Assembly (NCBI RefSeq): GCF_030272615.1
Contig: NC_081415.1
Location: 106,033,796 to 106,097,795 of the forward strand
Direction: 5' to 3'
Length of the DNA: 64,000 bases
From: Cryptomeria japonica
Lineage: Eukaryota > Streptophyta > Pinopsida > Cupressales > Cupressaceae
Shown here piece after piece: positions 1 through 10,193 of the stretch (positions are counted from its first letter, which is position 1; every line of letters begins with the position of its first letter). The notes below the pieces were generated by a model. That model was not told the DNA's origin. It saw nothing but the letters and a program-made list of their open reading frames with translations, and did no database searches. The translations under genes were made by a program, and so were the position numbers.

Positions 1-46
1 TCGGCCTAAGGTCGGAAAAATCAGTCTATCAACCCTAATTGGCAAG

Positions 47-54
47 TATATAAA
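47..54 (+). promoter_or_regulatory. TATA box of the element A 5' LTR
   Basis: TATATAAA, found at the equivalent place in the 3' LTR (6640-6647) and inverted in element B near 11055-11065. If used, transcription would start about 30 bp downstream, which puts the rest of the LTR in the RNA. Confidence 0.6.
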
Positions 55-104
55 CTACTTTTCCTCTCCCATTTTGGTAAGATGGAAAAAGGGGGAAAAT
101 ATAC

Positions 105-136
105 TCAAGCATTCAAGCATTCAAGCATTCAAACAT
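105..136 (+). repeat. 8-bp tandem repeat in LTR
   Basis: Four consecutive copies of TCAAGCAT (the last reads TCAAACAT). The same array is in the 3' LTR near 6698-6729, so it was present before the element inserted. Confidence 0.8.
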
Positions 137-527
137 TCCTTCAAGCAATTGATCATTCTAAGTCTCCATTCAAGGCTAAGTGTTGCATTCAAGACAAGGA
201 TTCAACCATTGAAGAGGAGATCACATACTACAACATACAACATATAACAAACAACAACATCTACACCTTCGCATGTAAGAATACAAACATTCTTACAACA
301 AGGTACTAGTACTTGTTTTACATTACAATCATTTACATTTACAACATTTCTCATTTCTTGGTTAATTCCAAAACCGGGGTTTGACATAAGGGCAAACCCC
401 TAATCCCTAACCCCCCAATCATCTTCGCTTTTTTGTGTGTAGGTTGCAGGTACACGGCTGTAATTGAAGATCTGGAATCCCTGTGCAGAGACGAACAGAT
501 GCCCCTTCGTTTCACGGATTTTTCGGA

Positions 528-557
528 GGACCATGTGCACGCCGGGCGCCATCGTCC
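528..557 (+). repeat. 30-nt GC-rich hairpin, LTR copy
   Basis: The arms are GGACCATG and CATCGTCC, which pair except for one C-C mismatch. The left side contains the palindrome GTGCAC. It is one of seven 30-nt copies in elements A and B and lies in the transcribed part of the LTR, downstream of the TATA box. Confidence 0.75.
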
Positions 558-928
558 CGTCAAATTTCACTCAAATTTACAGGACAGTGCCATCTCGACA
601 TTTTACTGCTAATTCCAGGTCCGCAGCTCCATCCTATATCCCTATCTCTATTTATAAGTGAATCTTTCTCACTTTTCATGCCTTCCTAGCTTAATCATTC
701 TATCCACATTCTTTACAAAAGAGGGTAGCCTTGCTGTCTTAACCCTTGAAACTCATTTAGAATCCAATCTTGCATTGCGTGGGATTGGATCTTGTGAGTT
801 TCAACCCCTCTTTTGAATGTAAAGTCTCCCCTAAGTGAAAACCGTCAATCCTAGTACCCTCCCTTCTCTCTCCTTGGAGTAGGAGAGGGGAGAGCAACTA
901 GGGTTCGATTTTTCCGCTTTACATTTTG

Positions 929-947
929 GTGAACCCAATGTGAGCAT
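929..947 (+). other. Primer binding site candidate, element A
   Basis: TGGTGAACCCAATGTGAGC begins three bases after the LTR end. The spacing (CA, TTT, TGG...) is the same as in element J. I cannot name the complementary tRNA. Inverted, the same site is next to the LTR of element B near 10172-10190. Confidence 0.5.
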
Positions 948-1324
948 CCTTTTTGATTATTCATGGTTAGATTTGAAAATTGGATTCCTTGATTACATTT
1001 CCATGTTTGATCTTTTGCAAAATTTTAGAGGTTAATTGCATAAAAACCCTAAATTTTCATTTTAGTAATTAAGCTTGCGAAATGTTTAATTGTTAATGCT
1101 TGTTTCAGATCTACCCTTCTATTACAAATTATCAATTCATACTTGTGCTTTAATTCTGAAAATTAAGTGGTTAAGTGTAAAAACCCTAATTTTTGAAACC
1201 CTCTTGATTCAACCTTTGTCCATCAATTTCACTGATCAAAACATCTCCAAATCAGCTGTAACTTTGGATTTCGCAACAAAATCATAATATCTGTCATCCC
1301 TGAAAATTTGGAAAAAAGTTGCGA

Positions 1325-1354
1325 GGACCGTGTGCACTCTGAGCGCCATCGTCC
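1325..1354 (+). repeat. 30-nt GC-rich hairpin, leader copy 1
   Basis: Arms GGACCGTG and CATCGTCC: one C-C mismatch and one G-T pair. An inner GTGC/GCGC stem can extend it. Contains GTGCAC. Confidence 0.75.
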
Positions 1355-1946
1355 CTGACATTTTTTCTAAAATTTCGGGAGCTAGATCTTACTGTATTTT
1401 TCTGCTAAAATCCAGAATTTTGGCTAATTTTATCAATTCTAACACTTTCAAAATTAAGGTCAAAGTTGGTCTTGAGGTTACTTGGATTAAGGCTTCTAAT
1501 TATTCAAAAATTGTTGAAATTGAAATTTTGTGTCAAAATTGTGTTCTTACTGTCCTAAATCTGAAAAGTGTGTTGGCATTCATTCAAAATTTCAGTGCTC
1601 TATTCAAATTCTTGCAATTTGTGACTTTTGAAATTAAGTGCTTAATTACAACAACTTTGATTTCCGCTTTCAAAATTGAATTTTGCGTGAAATTGAGTCA
1701 ACTTTTGAATTTCAAAACTTGCATTGCTTTTGGTATTCCCTCTAAAATCATAAAATTCAAAATTTCAGTTTCCCTCTCTTTTTCAAAATTCAAATTTTGC
1801 ATTTTTCGACAATCTTGGTAGGGTTCAATTTTGAGATTGCAACTTTAATTTGGCCTATCTACAGATCGTAAAATCACTCAATTTTTTCAGGTTAGCTTTA
1901 AAATCATCATAACTTTCATCCCTACAAATTTTGAAAAAAGTTGCGA

Positions 1947-1976
1947 GGACCATGTGCACTCCGAGCACCACGGTCC
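1947..1976 (+). repeat. 30-nt GC-rich hairpin, leader copy 2
   Basis: Arms GGACCATG and CACGGTCC pair except for one A-C mismatch. An inner GTGC/GCAC stem follows after a one-base bulge. Contains GTGCAC. Confidence 0.75.
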
Positions 1977-2103
1977 CTGACATTTTTTCCAAAATTTCGG
2001 GAGATTGTCGTGATTGCATTTAACAGCCTAAATCTAGAAGATTGGCTGATTTTACTGAAATTTGCTACCTCTGAATTCAAAATCTTCTCTCCCTCTCTAG
2101 TGC

Positions 2104-3972
2104 ATGAGTTTTACAACAATAAGCCCTACTTACACTATTCCCGTTAGACGAAGCCTTAGAATTAAGTCTTTCCAAGGTTTAATTACTGAGGAGATGAAAC
2201 CTAATTTGAATAGCCTTTTTAACGAGGACATGGGTAATTCCTCTAATCCTCCTAATGATGAAGAAGCTCTCCATGAGGTTTCTGTGGAACAACTTGTGAA
2301 ATTGGATAACCAATTTGATGATTTTCGACAATGGATGTCTCAAGAATACCCCGATAGTCAAGCTCTTCCTTTAATTGAGGGTCTAAAACATATGCTTCAA
2401 AGTGATAAGAATGGAATTGATATTTTGCATGGTATTGCACACATTGTGGATTCAAATGTGATGCCTATGAAGAGTTGTGCTCAAAATTTAGGTTATACAC
2501 AACCTCCCACTCAAGTCAATCATTCTATTCCTTTGACAACTCCTATTGCTAGCATACCTACCTTTACATCAAACATAATGACTACTTCTACACAAGACAT
2601 TCCGCCTATGATCACCAGTCATGGGGGCAATCCTTCCTCTTCATTCAATCCAACTCCTTCATTCATTCCTTCAATGAGTGTTCCTATTACATCTCCACAA
2701 ATGAACATGACGCAAGGGGGCAATTCATTCAACCATTCCATTCCTCCTTGTAGTGTTCCTCCTTTCCAATCCTCTCCTATGATTAACTATCATAGTGTCC
2801 CACCACCTTACTCTTTACCTTCTTTCAATAACATAACACCTCCATCTCAATCTAACACATCTAATATGAATTCTTTGAGTGAAGCGACCATTAATAATCT
2901 TGCACAAACTGTCTCTTCTTTACAGCAACAAATTGCCTCTATAAATCAAGCTAAGTTTAGTGTGCCCACATTTGATGTTGCAAGCCCACTTTCTCTTGAC
3001 ATTGTTCGAGCTATCCCTCCTAAACATGTTGAAATCCCGCATTTGGAGCTTTATAATGGTAAAGGAGATCCTCTAACACATGTTAAGACTTTTCAAACAA
3101 TATGTACCGATTTTGCTTATGACCAAAGGTTGCTTGCAAAACTGTTTACTAGAACATTAAGAGATAAAGCCCTACAATGGTATTGCTTGTTGCCTTCTTA
3201 TTCTATTACTTCTTTCAAACAACTTGCAAATGCTTTTATTCAAAAATTTCAAAACAATATAAGTCCTAAAGTTACTTTGATTGATTTAATGCATTGTAAA
3301 CAAGGTGTTAAAGAAAAAGTGACTGATTTCATTGGTAGATATAAGCATTTGTATGCTCAAATTTCTTTTCCAGTGCCTGACAATGATATTCAAAGAATCT
3401 TTATTTCTAATTTACAAAAAGATATTCGAGACAAACTTCTATTTTCTGAGTTTACTTCTTTCCAACAGTTGTGTGCAACTCTTCACAATTATCAACTGAC
3501 TGTGCGTCAAATGGAACAATCACATCCTATGGCTCCGAGTGATAAGGGTGATAGCAGTCAACAACCATTTGGAAAGTTTAAACCAAACAGAGATTCCATC
3601 AAATTCAATGAAAACATCATCAACAACAATGTGAATGCAGCATCAGGTGTGCCTCCTATTTCTAAATTTTTCAAGAAAGAAAGAAAGTATACTCCTTTGA
3701 ATGAATCATTGCATAGTATTATGAATAAGTTATTGGAACAAAATGTGCTTACTCTCCCTCCTATAAGGCAAATAGATCCTGCAAAGATTAATTCACCTTA
3801 TTTTGATATCAAATCTTTTTGTCAATTTCATTGTCAACCTGGGCATGATACTGAAAAATGTTTTGCTTTAAAGGGTAAAATTCAAGATTTGATTGATAAT
3901 AATACTATCTCTATTTCTGGAGTGAATGATAAAGGCAATACATCTGTAGCTCCTCCTAACCAAAATCTTTAG
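2104..3972 (+). CDS. gag: Element A Gag polyprotein, 622 aa
   Basis: The frame opens with MSFTTISPTYTIPV. Residues 1-290 are acidic, then Ser/Pro/Asn-rich and low in complexity. Residues about 310-470 form a Retrotrans_gag capsid-type domain (GDPLTHVKTF, ALQWYCLLPS, FIQKFQNN). Near the C terminus is the zinc-binding-like box CQFHCQPGHDTEKC followed by KGKIQDLID, as in Tat/Athila-type Gag. Gag would form the cytoplasmic particle that packages element RNA. The TAG at 3970-3972 is not a natural end: the same frame stays open to 4653 and runs into a protease domain, so this is the Gag part of an interrupted polyprotein. The first ATG after the leader is chosen, and B starts at the same codon. Confidence 0.85.
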   Translation: MSFTTISPTYTIPVRRSLRIKSFQGLITEEMKPNLNSLFNEDMGNSSNPPNDEEALHEVSVEQLVKLDNQFDDFRQWMSQEYPDSQALPLIEGLKHMLQSDKNGIDILHGIAHIVDSNVMPMKSCAQNLGYTQPPTQVNHSIPLTTPIASIPTFTSNIMTTSTQDIPPMITSHGGNPSSSFNPTPSFIPSMSVPITSPQMNMTQGGNSFNHSIPPCSVPPFQSSPMINYHSVPPPYSLPSFNNITPPSQSNTSNMNSLSEATINNLAQTVSSLQQQIASINQAKFSVPTFDVASPLSLDIVRAIPPKHVEIPHLELYNGKGDPLTHVKTFQTICTDFAYDQRLLAKLFTRTLRDKALQWYCLLPSYSITSFKQLANAFIQKFQNNISPKVTLIDLMHCKQGVKEKVTDFIGRYKHLYAQISFPVPDNDIQRIFISNLQKDIRDKLLFSEFTSFQQLCATLHNYQLTVRQMEQSHPMAPSDKGDSSQQPFGKFKPNRDSIKFNENIINNNVNAASGVPPISKFFKKERKYTPLNESLHSIMNKLLEQNVLTLPPIRQIDPAKINSPYFDIKSFCQFHCQPGHDTEKCFALKGKIQDLIDNNTISISGVNDKGNTSVAPPNQNL

Positions 3973-4653
3973 ATTTTTACTGATCCATTACCTTCCCATA
4001 CCTCTAATGCGATTGAGGCTAATGATTCCTCTTTCTCATCTGATGGTCTTGTGTCTATGACTCCGAATGTGATTAACTTTGTAGAGCAGCAAGAAAACCC
4101 TAAAGAACCTTCCTTCACATTTGATTCTAGTGAAACTATCAGGGAACCTGATGGTCCTTTATACATAGTTGCAAAAGTCAAGAATACACCTTGCCGTGGA
4201 GTGCTTATTTATCCTTCGTGCATGGTTAATGTTATTACCGAAGAATTTCTTTTTACTTTGCAATTGAATCAAGTGATCTATGACAAAACAGATGTGATTG
4301 TGAAATTACTTGATGCATTTTCTTCTCCTGGAATTGGTTCTATTACATTACCTATTGAGGTCCATAACAAATCCCTTGATGTGAGCTTTGCTATTATTCC
4401 TTCATCCGAACAATTTCGTGTGAAGCTTGGCTATCCTTGGCTATCTTCCATGAAAGCTATTGCTTCTCCTATTCATAAATGTTTGAAATTTCCCCATAAT
4501 GGTGAAGTTGTTACTGTCAATCATAGTCTCTTTAAACCAGCTGAAAGAACTTCTAGTGTTCCTATTGATTACTTTGGCCTAAACAATTCCAATCTCTTCC
4601 TCCACGAAGTGATCATCTTTTCAAATCTTATCAAAAGTGGAAAACAGATATGA
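3973..4653 (+). pseudogene. Element A aspartic protease, inactive
   Basis: Same frame as gag after the TAG stop. The segment FRVKLGYPWLSSMKAIASPI matches the Ty3 retropepsin C-terminal motif (usually ILGRPWL...A.PS..HQ). Where the catalytic Asp is expected, the sequence reads IYPSCMVNVI: TAT (Tyr) stands at the position expected to be GAT or GAC (Asp). The usual role is cutting the Gag polyprotein in the particle. With the Asp gone and a stop upstream, it cannot do so in this copy. The TGA at 4651-4653 is probably reached through a frameshift, because the neighbouring frame is already open just upstream. Confidence 0.75.
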
Positions 4654-5510
4654 TCCTATCTCTAAGTGAACCTAGAACACCCAAACTTGATATTCCTATC
4701 GTTCTTGAGAAGGAAGTTCTTCCTTTGAAAGATAAAACTAATGTCTTTCCTCAAGAAGATTCCCAACCCATTCCTATGGATGTGACTATGTCTATGCCTA
4801 ATAAACTTTCTAAAAGTAGACCTATACCTCCTCATCATGATGGACTTGGTCTCCTTCCTAAACCAAATATTCCTCCTTTATATGGAGTAGTTCCTCCTCC
4901 TTCTTTTTATAGAGAGAAGAGACCTTCCTCTTCTCCTATTATCCAGCCTAAGAGACCACAACCTAAACACCCAAGTGATAAGGATGAGAACATTACTCCT
5001 CCTCAATCTTCTCCACTTCCTACTAAGACTAAACGAAATCGTTCTACACGTGAATGCCGACGAAAGCATTGTCTTAAAGCTCAAGCAGCCGCTTCTCAAA
5101 CTTTGCAATCTCCAAAAACACCTTCAACAAGTATTATTCCATTTTCTCCAAAATCTCCTAAACATAAGATACATGATGATCTTGATCCTGTGTGAGTTAA
5201 AGATCCTATTTTTATAAATCTTGATGATGCTATAGATGAAAATGTTATTCATGATGAAAATGTTACTTCTTTTGCTTCTGATAGTGAATATGAACTTGTT
5301 GATGTTGATAACCATTTATCTAACGAATTTTCTAAAGCACTTATCCTAGCTCCTAGACAAGAACAACGTGGCTTGGAACATGAACATAGCCCTTGTTTGG
5401 ATCTTGTGATAGCTCCATCTGCTATGTTGAATGTTCCTCCTCTAGTGTGTTCCCTTCCTTCCCGAAACATTGATAAGCAAGATCGAGGGGTAGATGACAT
5501 GCTAGACTAG
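4618..5510 (+). pseudogene. Element A basic, proline-rich C-terminal region
   Basis: A second frame becomes readable upstream of its ATG at 4650 (…YQKWKTDMILSLSEP), so a frameshift around 4560-4625 separates it from the protease. It has Pro-rich stretches, then a basic patch (KTKRNRSTRECRRKH), and ends acidic. A TGA at 5193-5195 interrupts it, but the frame continues to a TAG at 5508-5510. I recognise no enzyme domain: this is where RT would follow in an autonomous element, and RT is absent. Function unknown; nucleic-acid binding by the basic patch is only a guess. Confidence 0.6.
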
Positions 5511-6255
5511 TTTCATTAGCATAGTAGATTCTCTCCTCCTCTCTTTTGTTACTTCTTCTATATGTTATTCTCATTGTTCTATTTGTTGTCCTTAGTGTTG
5601 TCTACTTGAGGACGATGCAAAGCATTGAGATCTCTTTTGGTCTCTCTCATGTTGACTCAAAAGACACATGTGTTCCCTTCTTCTAGGTGACCTTCCTTGA
5701 TTGGGGAATGAAGAACAATTATGCATACATACATATGATATAAATGAATTATCATACAGCATACTAACCCCAAGGAAAGCAAAGTCACCTCATGCTTTGT
5801 GTTTTGTATCTATTATCCTTGGGTTTATCTCACACTTGGGGGCTAAATCTTTGTGATAACGTGCTCCTTTCCCTTCTTATTTCTTATGTGTATCACTACA
5901 TTAAAGCAATCACCCCCATTGAGGCGTGTGCGATCGCTTCAACGTAGGGGGGCATACACCCCGTCTATCCCTTCAGGATACTTGAAAATTTCTTGGCAAA
6001 CTTAGCTTTGCCTTGAAAATTTTTGGGTATTTCTCTTGCATGACTCATAGTGAGGGAACCTTACTACTGACAGTCATGGTTCTCCCTTGTGATCTTCCCT
6101 TTTACTTTGTCAATCGAAGTCGTAAGATCCTTAGTCCACTGGGGGCTTGGTGTGTCTTGCCTCCTTGACGTGGTGAAAGCCTTTCAATGTTGTTTCCTTG
6201 TACTTTACCGGAAGTATGAGCGTACGCTTATACTCCCGCTAAAGTGGGGGCTAAA
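5511..6255 (+). other. Element A 3' non-coding region and polypurine tract
   Basis: No credible ORF. It includes TACTTGAGGACGATGC-like sequence near 5605-5620, resembling the 3' region of plant Tat-type elements. The tract AAAGTGGGGGCTAAA at 6241-6255 touches the LTR start and is the likely plus-strand primer. Similar GGGGGCT tracts occur at about 5836 and 6139. Confidence 0.6.
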
Positions 6256-6427
6256 TGTAGTGTCCTAAAATTGCGACACTTGCAATTTCGATCGCATTTG
6301 GGTCTTCACGATGGCGATGCAACACTGAACCTGAATGGAGACCCCGAAACTTGCTCACGACATCAAAAACTGCATTTTTCTAGCACCCTGCCTTATCCCT
6401 CTTTGCACCCTACTATCCTGGGAGGTG

Positions 6428-6516
6428 GGACCAGAGTGCCCAGCGCCCTGGTCCTTCAGGACTAGGGTGCCCAGTGCCCTAGTCCCCCAGGACCATGGCG
6501 CCCAGCACCCTGGTCC
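6428..6516 (+). repeat. Three tandem 27-nt hairpins, 31-bp period
   Basis: Inverted repeats at 6428-6454, 6459-6485 and 6490-6516. The outer arms are GGACCA/TGGTCC, GGACTA/TAGTCC and GGACCA/TGGTCC, so the second unit changed on both sides and kept pairing. The second unit can pair over 12 positions around a CCA loop. It lies upstream of the TATA box in the 5' LTR and in the RNA 3' end from the 3' LTR. Confidence 0.85.
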
Positions 6517-7120
6517 CTGGCCCTATTTTGGGCCCGATCTCCTATGGGGCTTCTGGTCATTTTGTTTACAAATTGGAAAATAACATTTCTTGGTCGGCCT
6601 AAGGTCGGAAAAATCAGTCTATCAACCCTAATTGGCAAGTATATAAACTACTTTTCCTCTCCCATTTTGGTAAGATGGAAAAAGGGGGAAATGATACTCA
6701 AGCATTCAAGCATTCAAGCATTCAAACATTCCTTCAAGCAATTGATCATTCTAAGTCTCCATTCAAGGCTAAGTGTTGCATTCAAGACAAGGATTCAACC
6801 ATTGAAGAGGAGATCACATACTACAACATACAACATATAACAAACAACAACATCTACACCTTCGCATGTAAGAATACAAACATTCTTACAACAAGGTACT
6901 AGTACTTGTTTTACATTACAATCATTTACATTTACAGCATTTCTCATTTCTTGGTTAATTCCAAAACTGGGGTTTGACCTAAGGGCAAACCCCTAATCCC
7001 TAACCCCCAAATCGTCTTCGCTTTTCTGTGTGTAGGTTGCAGGTACACGGTTGTAATTGAAGATCTGGAATCCCTGTGCAGAGACGAACAGATCCCCCTT
7101 CGTTTCATGGATTTTTCGGG

Positions 7121-7150
7121 GGACCGTGTGCATGCCGGGCACCATCGTCC
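7121..7150 (+). repeat. 30-nt GC-rich hairpin, 3' LTR copy
   Basis: Arms GGACCGTG and CATCGTCC. The loop-side palindrome is changed to GTGCAT. Counterpart of 528-557. Confidence 0.7.
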
Positions 7151-7516
7151 CGTCAACTTTCGCTCAAATTTGCAGGGCAGCGTCGTCTCGACATTTTACT
7201 GCTAATTCTAGGTCCGCAGCTCCATCCCATATCCCTATCTCTGTTTATAAGCGAATCTTTCTCACTTTTCATGCCTTCCTAGCTTAATCATTCTATCCAC
7301 ATTCTTTACAAAAGAGGGTAGCCTTGCTGTCTTAACCCTTGAAACTCATTTAGAATCCAATCTTGCATTGCGTGGGATTGGATCTTGTGAGTTTCAACCC
7401 CTCTTTTGAATGTAAAGTCTCCCCTAAGTGAAAACCATCAATCCTAGTAAACTCCCTTCTCTCTCCTTGGAGTAGGAGAGGGGAGAGCAACTAGGGTTCG
7501 ATTTTTCTGCTTTACA

Positions 7517-9013
7517 CTTCCCAAATGGTTGTTGACTACTATCACCCTTATCACTCAGAGCCATAGGATTTGCTTGTTCCATTTGACTCACAGTCAGTTG
7601 ATAATTGTGAAGAGTTGCACACAACTGTTGGAAAGAAGTAAACTCAGAAAATAGAAGCTTTTCTCTAATATCTTTTTGTAAATTAGAAATAAAGATTCTT
7701 TGAATATCATTGTCAGGCTCTGGAAAAGAGATTTGAGCATACAAATGCTTATATCTACCAATGAAATCAGTCACTTTTTCTTTAACACCTTGTTTACAAT
7801 GCATTAAATCAATCAAAGTAACTTTAGGACTTATATTGTTTTGAAATTGTTGAATGAAAGCATTTGCAAGTTGTTAGAAAGAAGTAATAGAATAAGAAGG
7901 CAACGAGCAATACCATTGTAGGGCTTTATCTCTTAATGTCCTAGTAAACAGTTTTGCAAGCAACCTTTGGTCATAAGCAAAATCGGTAAATATTGTTTGA
8001 AAAGTCTTAACATGTGTTAGAGGATCACCTTTACCATTATAAAGCTCCAAATGCGGGATTTCAACATGTTTAGGAGGAATAGCTCAAACAATGTCAAGAG
8101 AAAGTGGGCTCGCAACATCAAATGTGGGCACACTAAACTTAGATTGATTCATAGAGGCAATTTGTTGCTGTAAAGAAGAGACAGTTTGTGCAAGATTGTT
8201 AATGGTCGCTTCAGTTGAAGAATTCATATTAGATGTGTTAGATTGTGATGGAGGTATTATGTTATTGAAAGAAGGTATTGATTGAGAGTAAGGTGGTGGG
8301 ACAATATGATAGTTAGTCATAGGAGATGATTGGAAAAGAGGAACACTACAAGGAGGAATGGAATGGTTAAATGAATTGCCCCCTTGTGTCACGTTCATTT
8401 GTGGAGATATAATAGGAACACTTATTGAAGGGATGAATGAAGAAGTTGGATTGAATGAAGGAAGAGGGTTAATTGAAGAAGAAGGATTGCCCCCATGACT
8501 GGTGATCATAGGCAGAATGTCTTGTATAGAAGTAGTCATTATGTTTGATGTAAAGGTAGGTATGCTAGCAATAGAAGTTGTCAACGGAATAGAATGATTG
8601 ACTTGAGTAGGAGGTTGTGTATAACCCAAAGTTTCAGCACAACTCTTCATAGGCATCACATTCGAATCCACAATGTGTGCAATACCACACAAAATATCAA
8701 TTCCATTCTTATCACTTTGAACCATATGTTTTAGACCCTCAATTAATGAAAGAGCTTGACTATCGGGATACTCTTGAGACATCCATTGCTGAAAATCATC
8801 AAATTGGTTATCCAATTTTGAAAGTTGTTCTACAAAAACCTCATGGAGAGGTTCTTCATCATTAGGAGGATTAGAGGAATTACCCGTGTCCTCGTTAAAA
8901 AGGCTATTCAAATTAGGTTCCATCTCCTCGGTAATTAAACCTTGGAAAGACTTAATTCTAAGGCTTCGTCTAACGGGAATAGTGTAAGTAGGGCTTATTG
9001 TTGTAAAACTCAT
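7517..9013 (-). pseudogene. gag: Element B Gag, broken and truncated
   Basis: Closely matches the first 480 residues of element A Gag. It starts at the same MSFTTISPTYTIPV (start codon complement at 9011-9013). At about 8085 a codon equal to CGA in A is TGA, and near 7875 an AAA codon is TAA, so two nonsense codons break the capsid region. The open frame reported further left (to 7424) crosses into A's LTR and is an artefact of the junction. Indels relative to A fall in the Ser/Pro/Asn-rich linker. Confidence 0.8.
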
Positions 9014-9140
9014 GCACTAGAGAGAGAGAGAAGATTTTGAATTTAGAGGTAGCAAATTTCAATAAAATCAGCCAATCTCCTAGATTTAGGCTGTTAAATG
9101 CAATCACGACAATCTCCCAAAATTTCAAAAAAAATGTAAG

Positions 9141-9170
9141 GGACCGTGGCGAACGGAGTGCACACGGTCC
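9141..9170 (-). repeat. 30-nt GC-rich hairpin, element B leader
   Basis: The best-paired 30-nt copy: arms GGACCGTG and CACGGTCC are perfectly complementary over 8 bp. Contains GTGCAC. Confidence 0.8.
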
Positions 9171-9763
9171 TCGTAACTTTTTTTCGAAATTTTCAAGGAT
9201 GAAAGTTATGATGATTTTAAAGCTAATCTGAAAAAATTGAGTGATTTTACGATCTGTAGATAGGCCAAATTAAAGTTGCAATCTCAAAATTGAATCCTAC
9301 CAAGATTGTTGGAAAATGCAAAATTTGAATTTTGAAAAAGAGAGGGAAACTGAAATTTTGAATTTTATGATTTTAGAGGGAATACTAAAAGCAATGCAGG
9401 TTTTGAAATTTAAAAATTGACTTAATTTCACGCAAAATTCAATTTTGAAAGCGGAAATCAAAGTTGGTATAATTAAACACTTAATTTCAAAAGTCACAAA
9501 TTGCAAGAATTTGAATAAAGCACTGAAATTTCGAATGAATGCCGACACACTTTTCAGATTTAGGACAGTAAGAACACAATTTCGACACAAAATTTCAATT
9601 TCAACGATTTTTGAATGATTAGGAGCCTTAATCCAAGCAATCACTAGACCAACTTTGACTTTAATTTTGAAAGTGTTAGAATTGATGAAATCAGCCAAAA
9701 TTTTGGATTTTAGCAGAAAAATACAGTATGATCTAGCTCCCGAAATTTCGAAAAAAATGTCGG

Positions 9764-9793
9764 GGACAATGGTGCTCGGGGTGCACATGGTCC
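9764..9793 (-). repeat. 30-nt GC-rich hairpin, element B leader
   Basis: On the minus strand the arms are GGACCATG and CATTGTCC: seven of eight pairs. Contains GTGCAC. The ATG of the 163-codon leader frame lies in its left arm. Confidence 0.75.
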
Positions 9794-10193
9794 TCGCAAC
9801 TTTTTTCCAAATTTTTAGGGATGAAAGATATTATGATTTTGTTGCGGAATCCAAAGTTACAGCCGATTTGGAGATGTTTTGATCAGTGAAATTATCGGTC
9901 AAAGGTTGAATCAAGAGGGTTTTAAAAATTAGGGTTTTGACACTTAACCACTTAATTTTCAGAATTAAAGCACAAATATGAATTGATAGTTTACAATAAA
10001 AGGGTAGATCTGAAACAAGCATTAACAATTAAACATTTCACAAGCTCAATTACTAAAAAGAAAATTTAGGGTTTTCATGTAATTAACCTCTAAAATTTGC
10101 AAAAGATCAAACATGGAAATGTAATCAAGGCATCCAATTTTCAGATCTAACCATGAATAATCATAAAGGATGTTCACGTTGGGTTCACCAAAA

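Larger units (their letters stand above)
1..925 (+). repeat. 5' LTR of element A (3' part)
   Basis: Aligns along its whole length with 6594-7516. It ends in TTTACA just before a primer-binding-like sequence. The upstream U3 part, present in the 3' LTR at 6256-6593, is missing because the window starts inside the LTR. Short open frames here, such as the 75-codon frame at 82-309, recur in the other LTR and are not considered genes. Confidence 0.9.
948..2103 (+). other. Element A 5' leader
   Basis: About 1.15 kb of AT-rich leader between the primer site and gag. It holds two hairpins of the 30-nt family, each inside a longer repeat of about 80 bp (around 1303-1385 and 1925-2004). A 163-codon open frame at 1330-1821 starts with GTG here; the equivalent frame in element B starts with ATG. 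It looks like low-complexity Phe/Lys/Ile-rich sequence rather than a known protein. Confidence 0.6.
1..7516 (+). mobile_element. Element A: gag-only Ty3-type LTR retrotransposon
   Basis: Two direct LTR copies bound this element (1-925 and 6256-7516), differing at roughly 30 positions by eye over the shared 920 bp. Between them lie a leader, a gag frame, a protease-like segment and a basic proline-rich tail. I find no RT, RNase H or integrase in any frame, so A would depend on enzymes from another element. The gag histidine/cysteine box (C-x2-H-x5-H-x4-C) resembles Tat/Athila-type Ty3 elements. The first 335 bp or so of the 5' LTR lie outside the window. It matches the described idea of terminal-repeat elements carrying only GAG. 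Confidence 0.85.
6256..7516 (+). repeat. 3' LTR of element A, 1261 bp
   Basis: Starts TGTAGTGTCC directly after the polypurine tract and ends TTTACA. TATATAAA is at 6640-6647. It contains a GC-rich triple hairpin array in U3 and one 30-nt hairpin downstream of the TATA box. The sequence switches abruptly at 7517 to inverted gag of element B. Confidence 0.9.
9014..10193 (-). other. Element B leader
   Basis: Inverted counterpart of A's leader. It has two 30-nt hairpins and the 163-codon open frame (9297-9788), which starts with ATG here and differs from A's at 19 residues. The primer-site candidate is next to the LTR at about 10172-10190. Confidence 0.6.

Noticed and set aside
82-309. 75-codon open frame in the A LTR, repeated at 6675-6902
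   Set aside because: It lies in both LTRs and is made of short tandem repeats; conservation reflects LTR identity, not coding.
464-689. Overlapping short frames in U5 of A
   Set aside because: No similarity to any protein family known to me; also in the other LTR and in B.
4878-5108. Minus-strand 76-codon frame opposite the A proline-rich region
   Set aside because: Shadow of a Lys/Arg/Pro-rich coding stretch on the other strand.
7424-7816. 130-codon minus-strand frame across the A/B junction
   Set aside because: It joins B gag to the complement of A's LTR; a junction artefact, so only the gag part is annotated.
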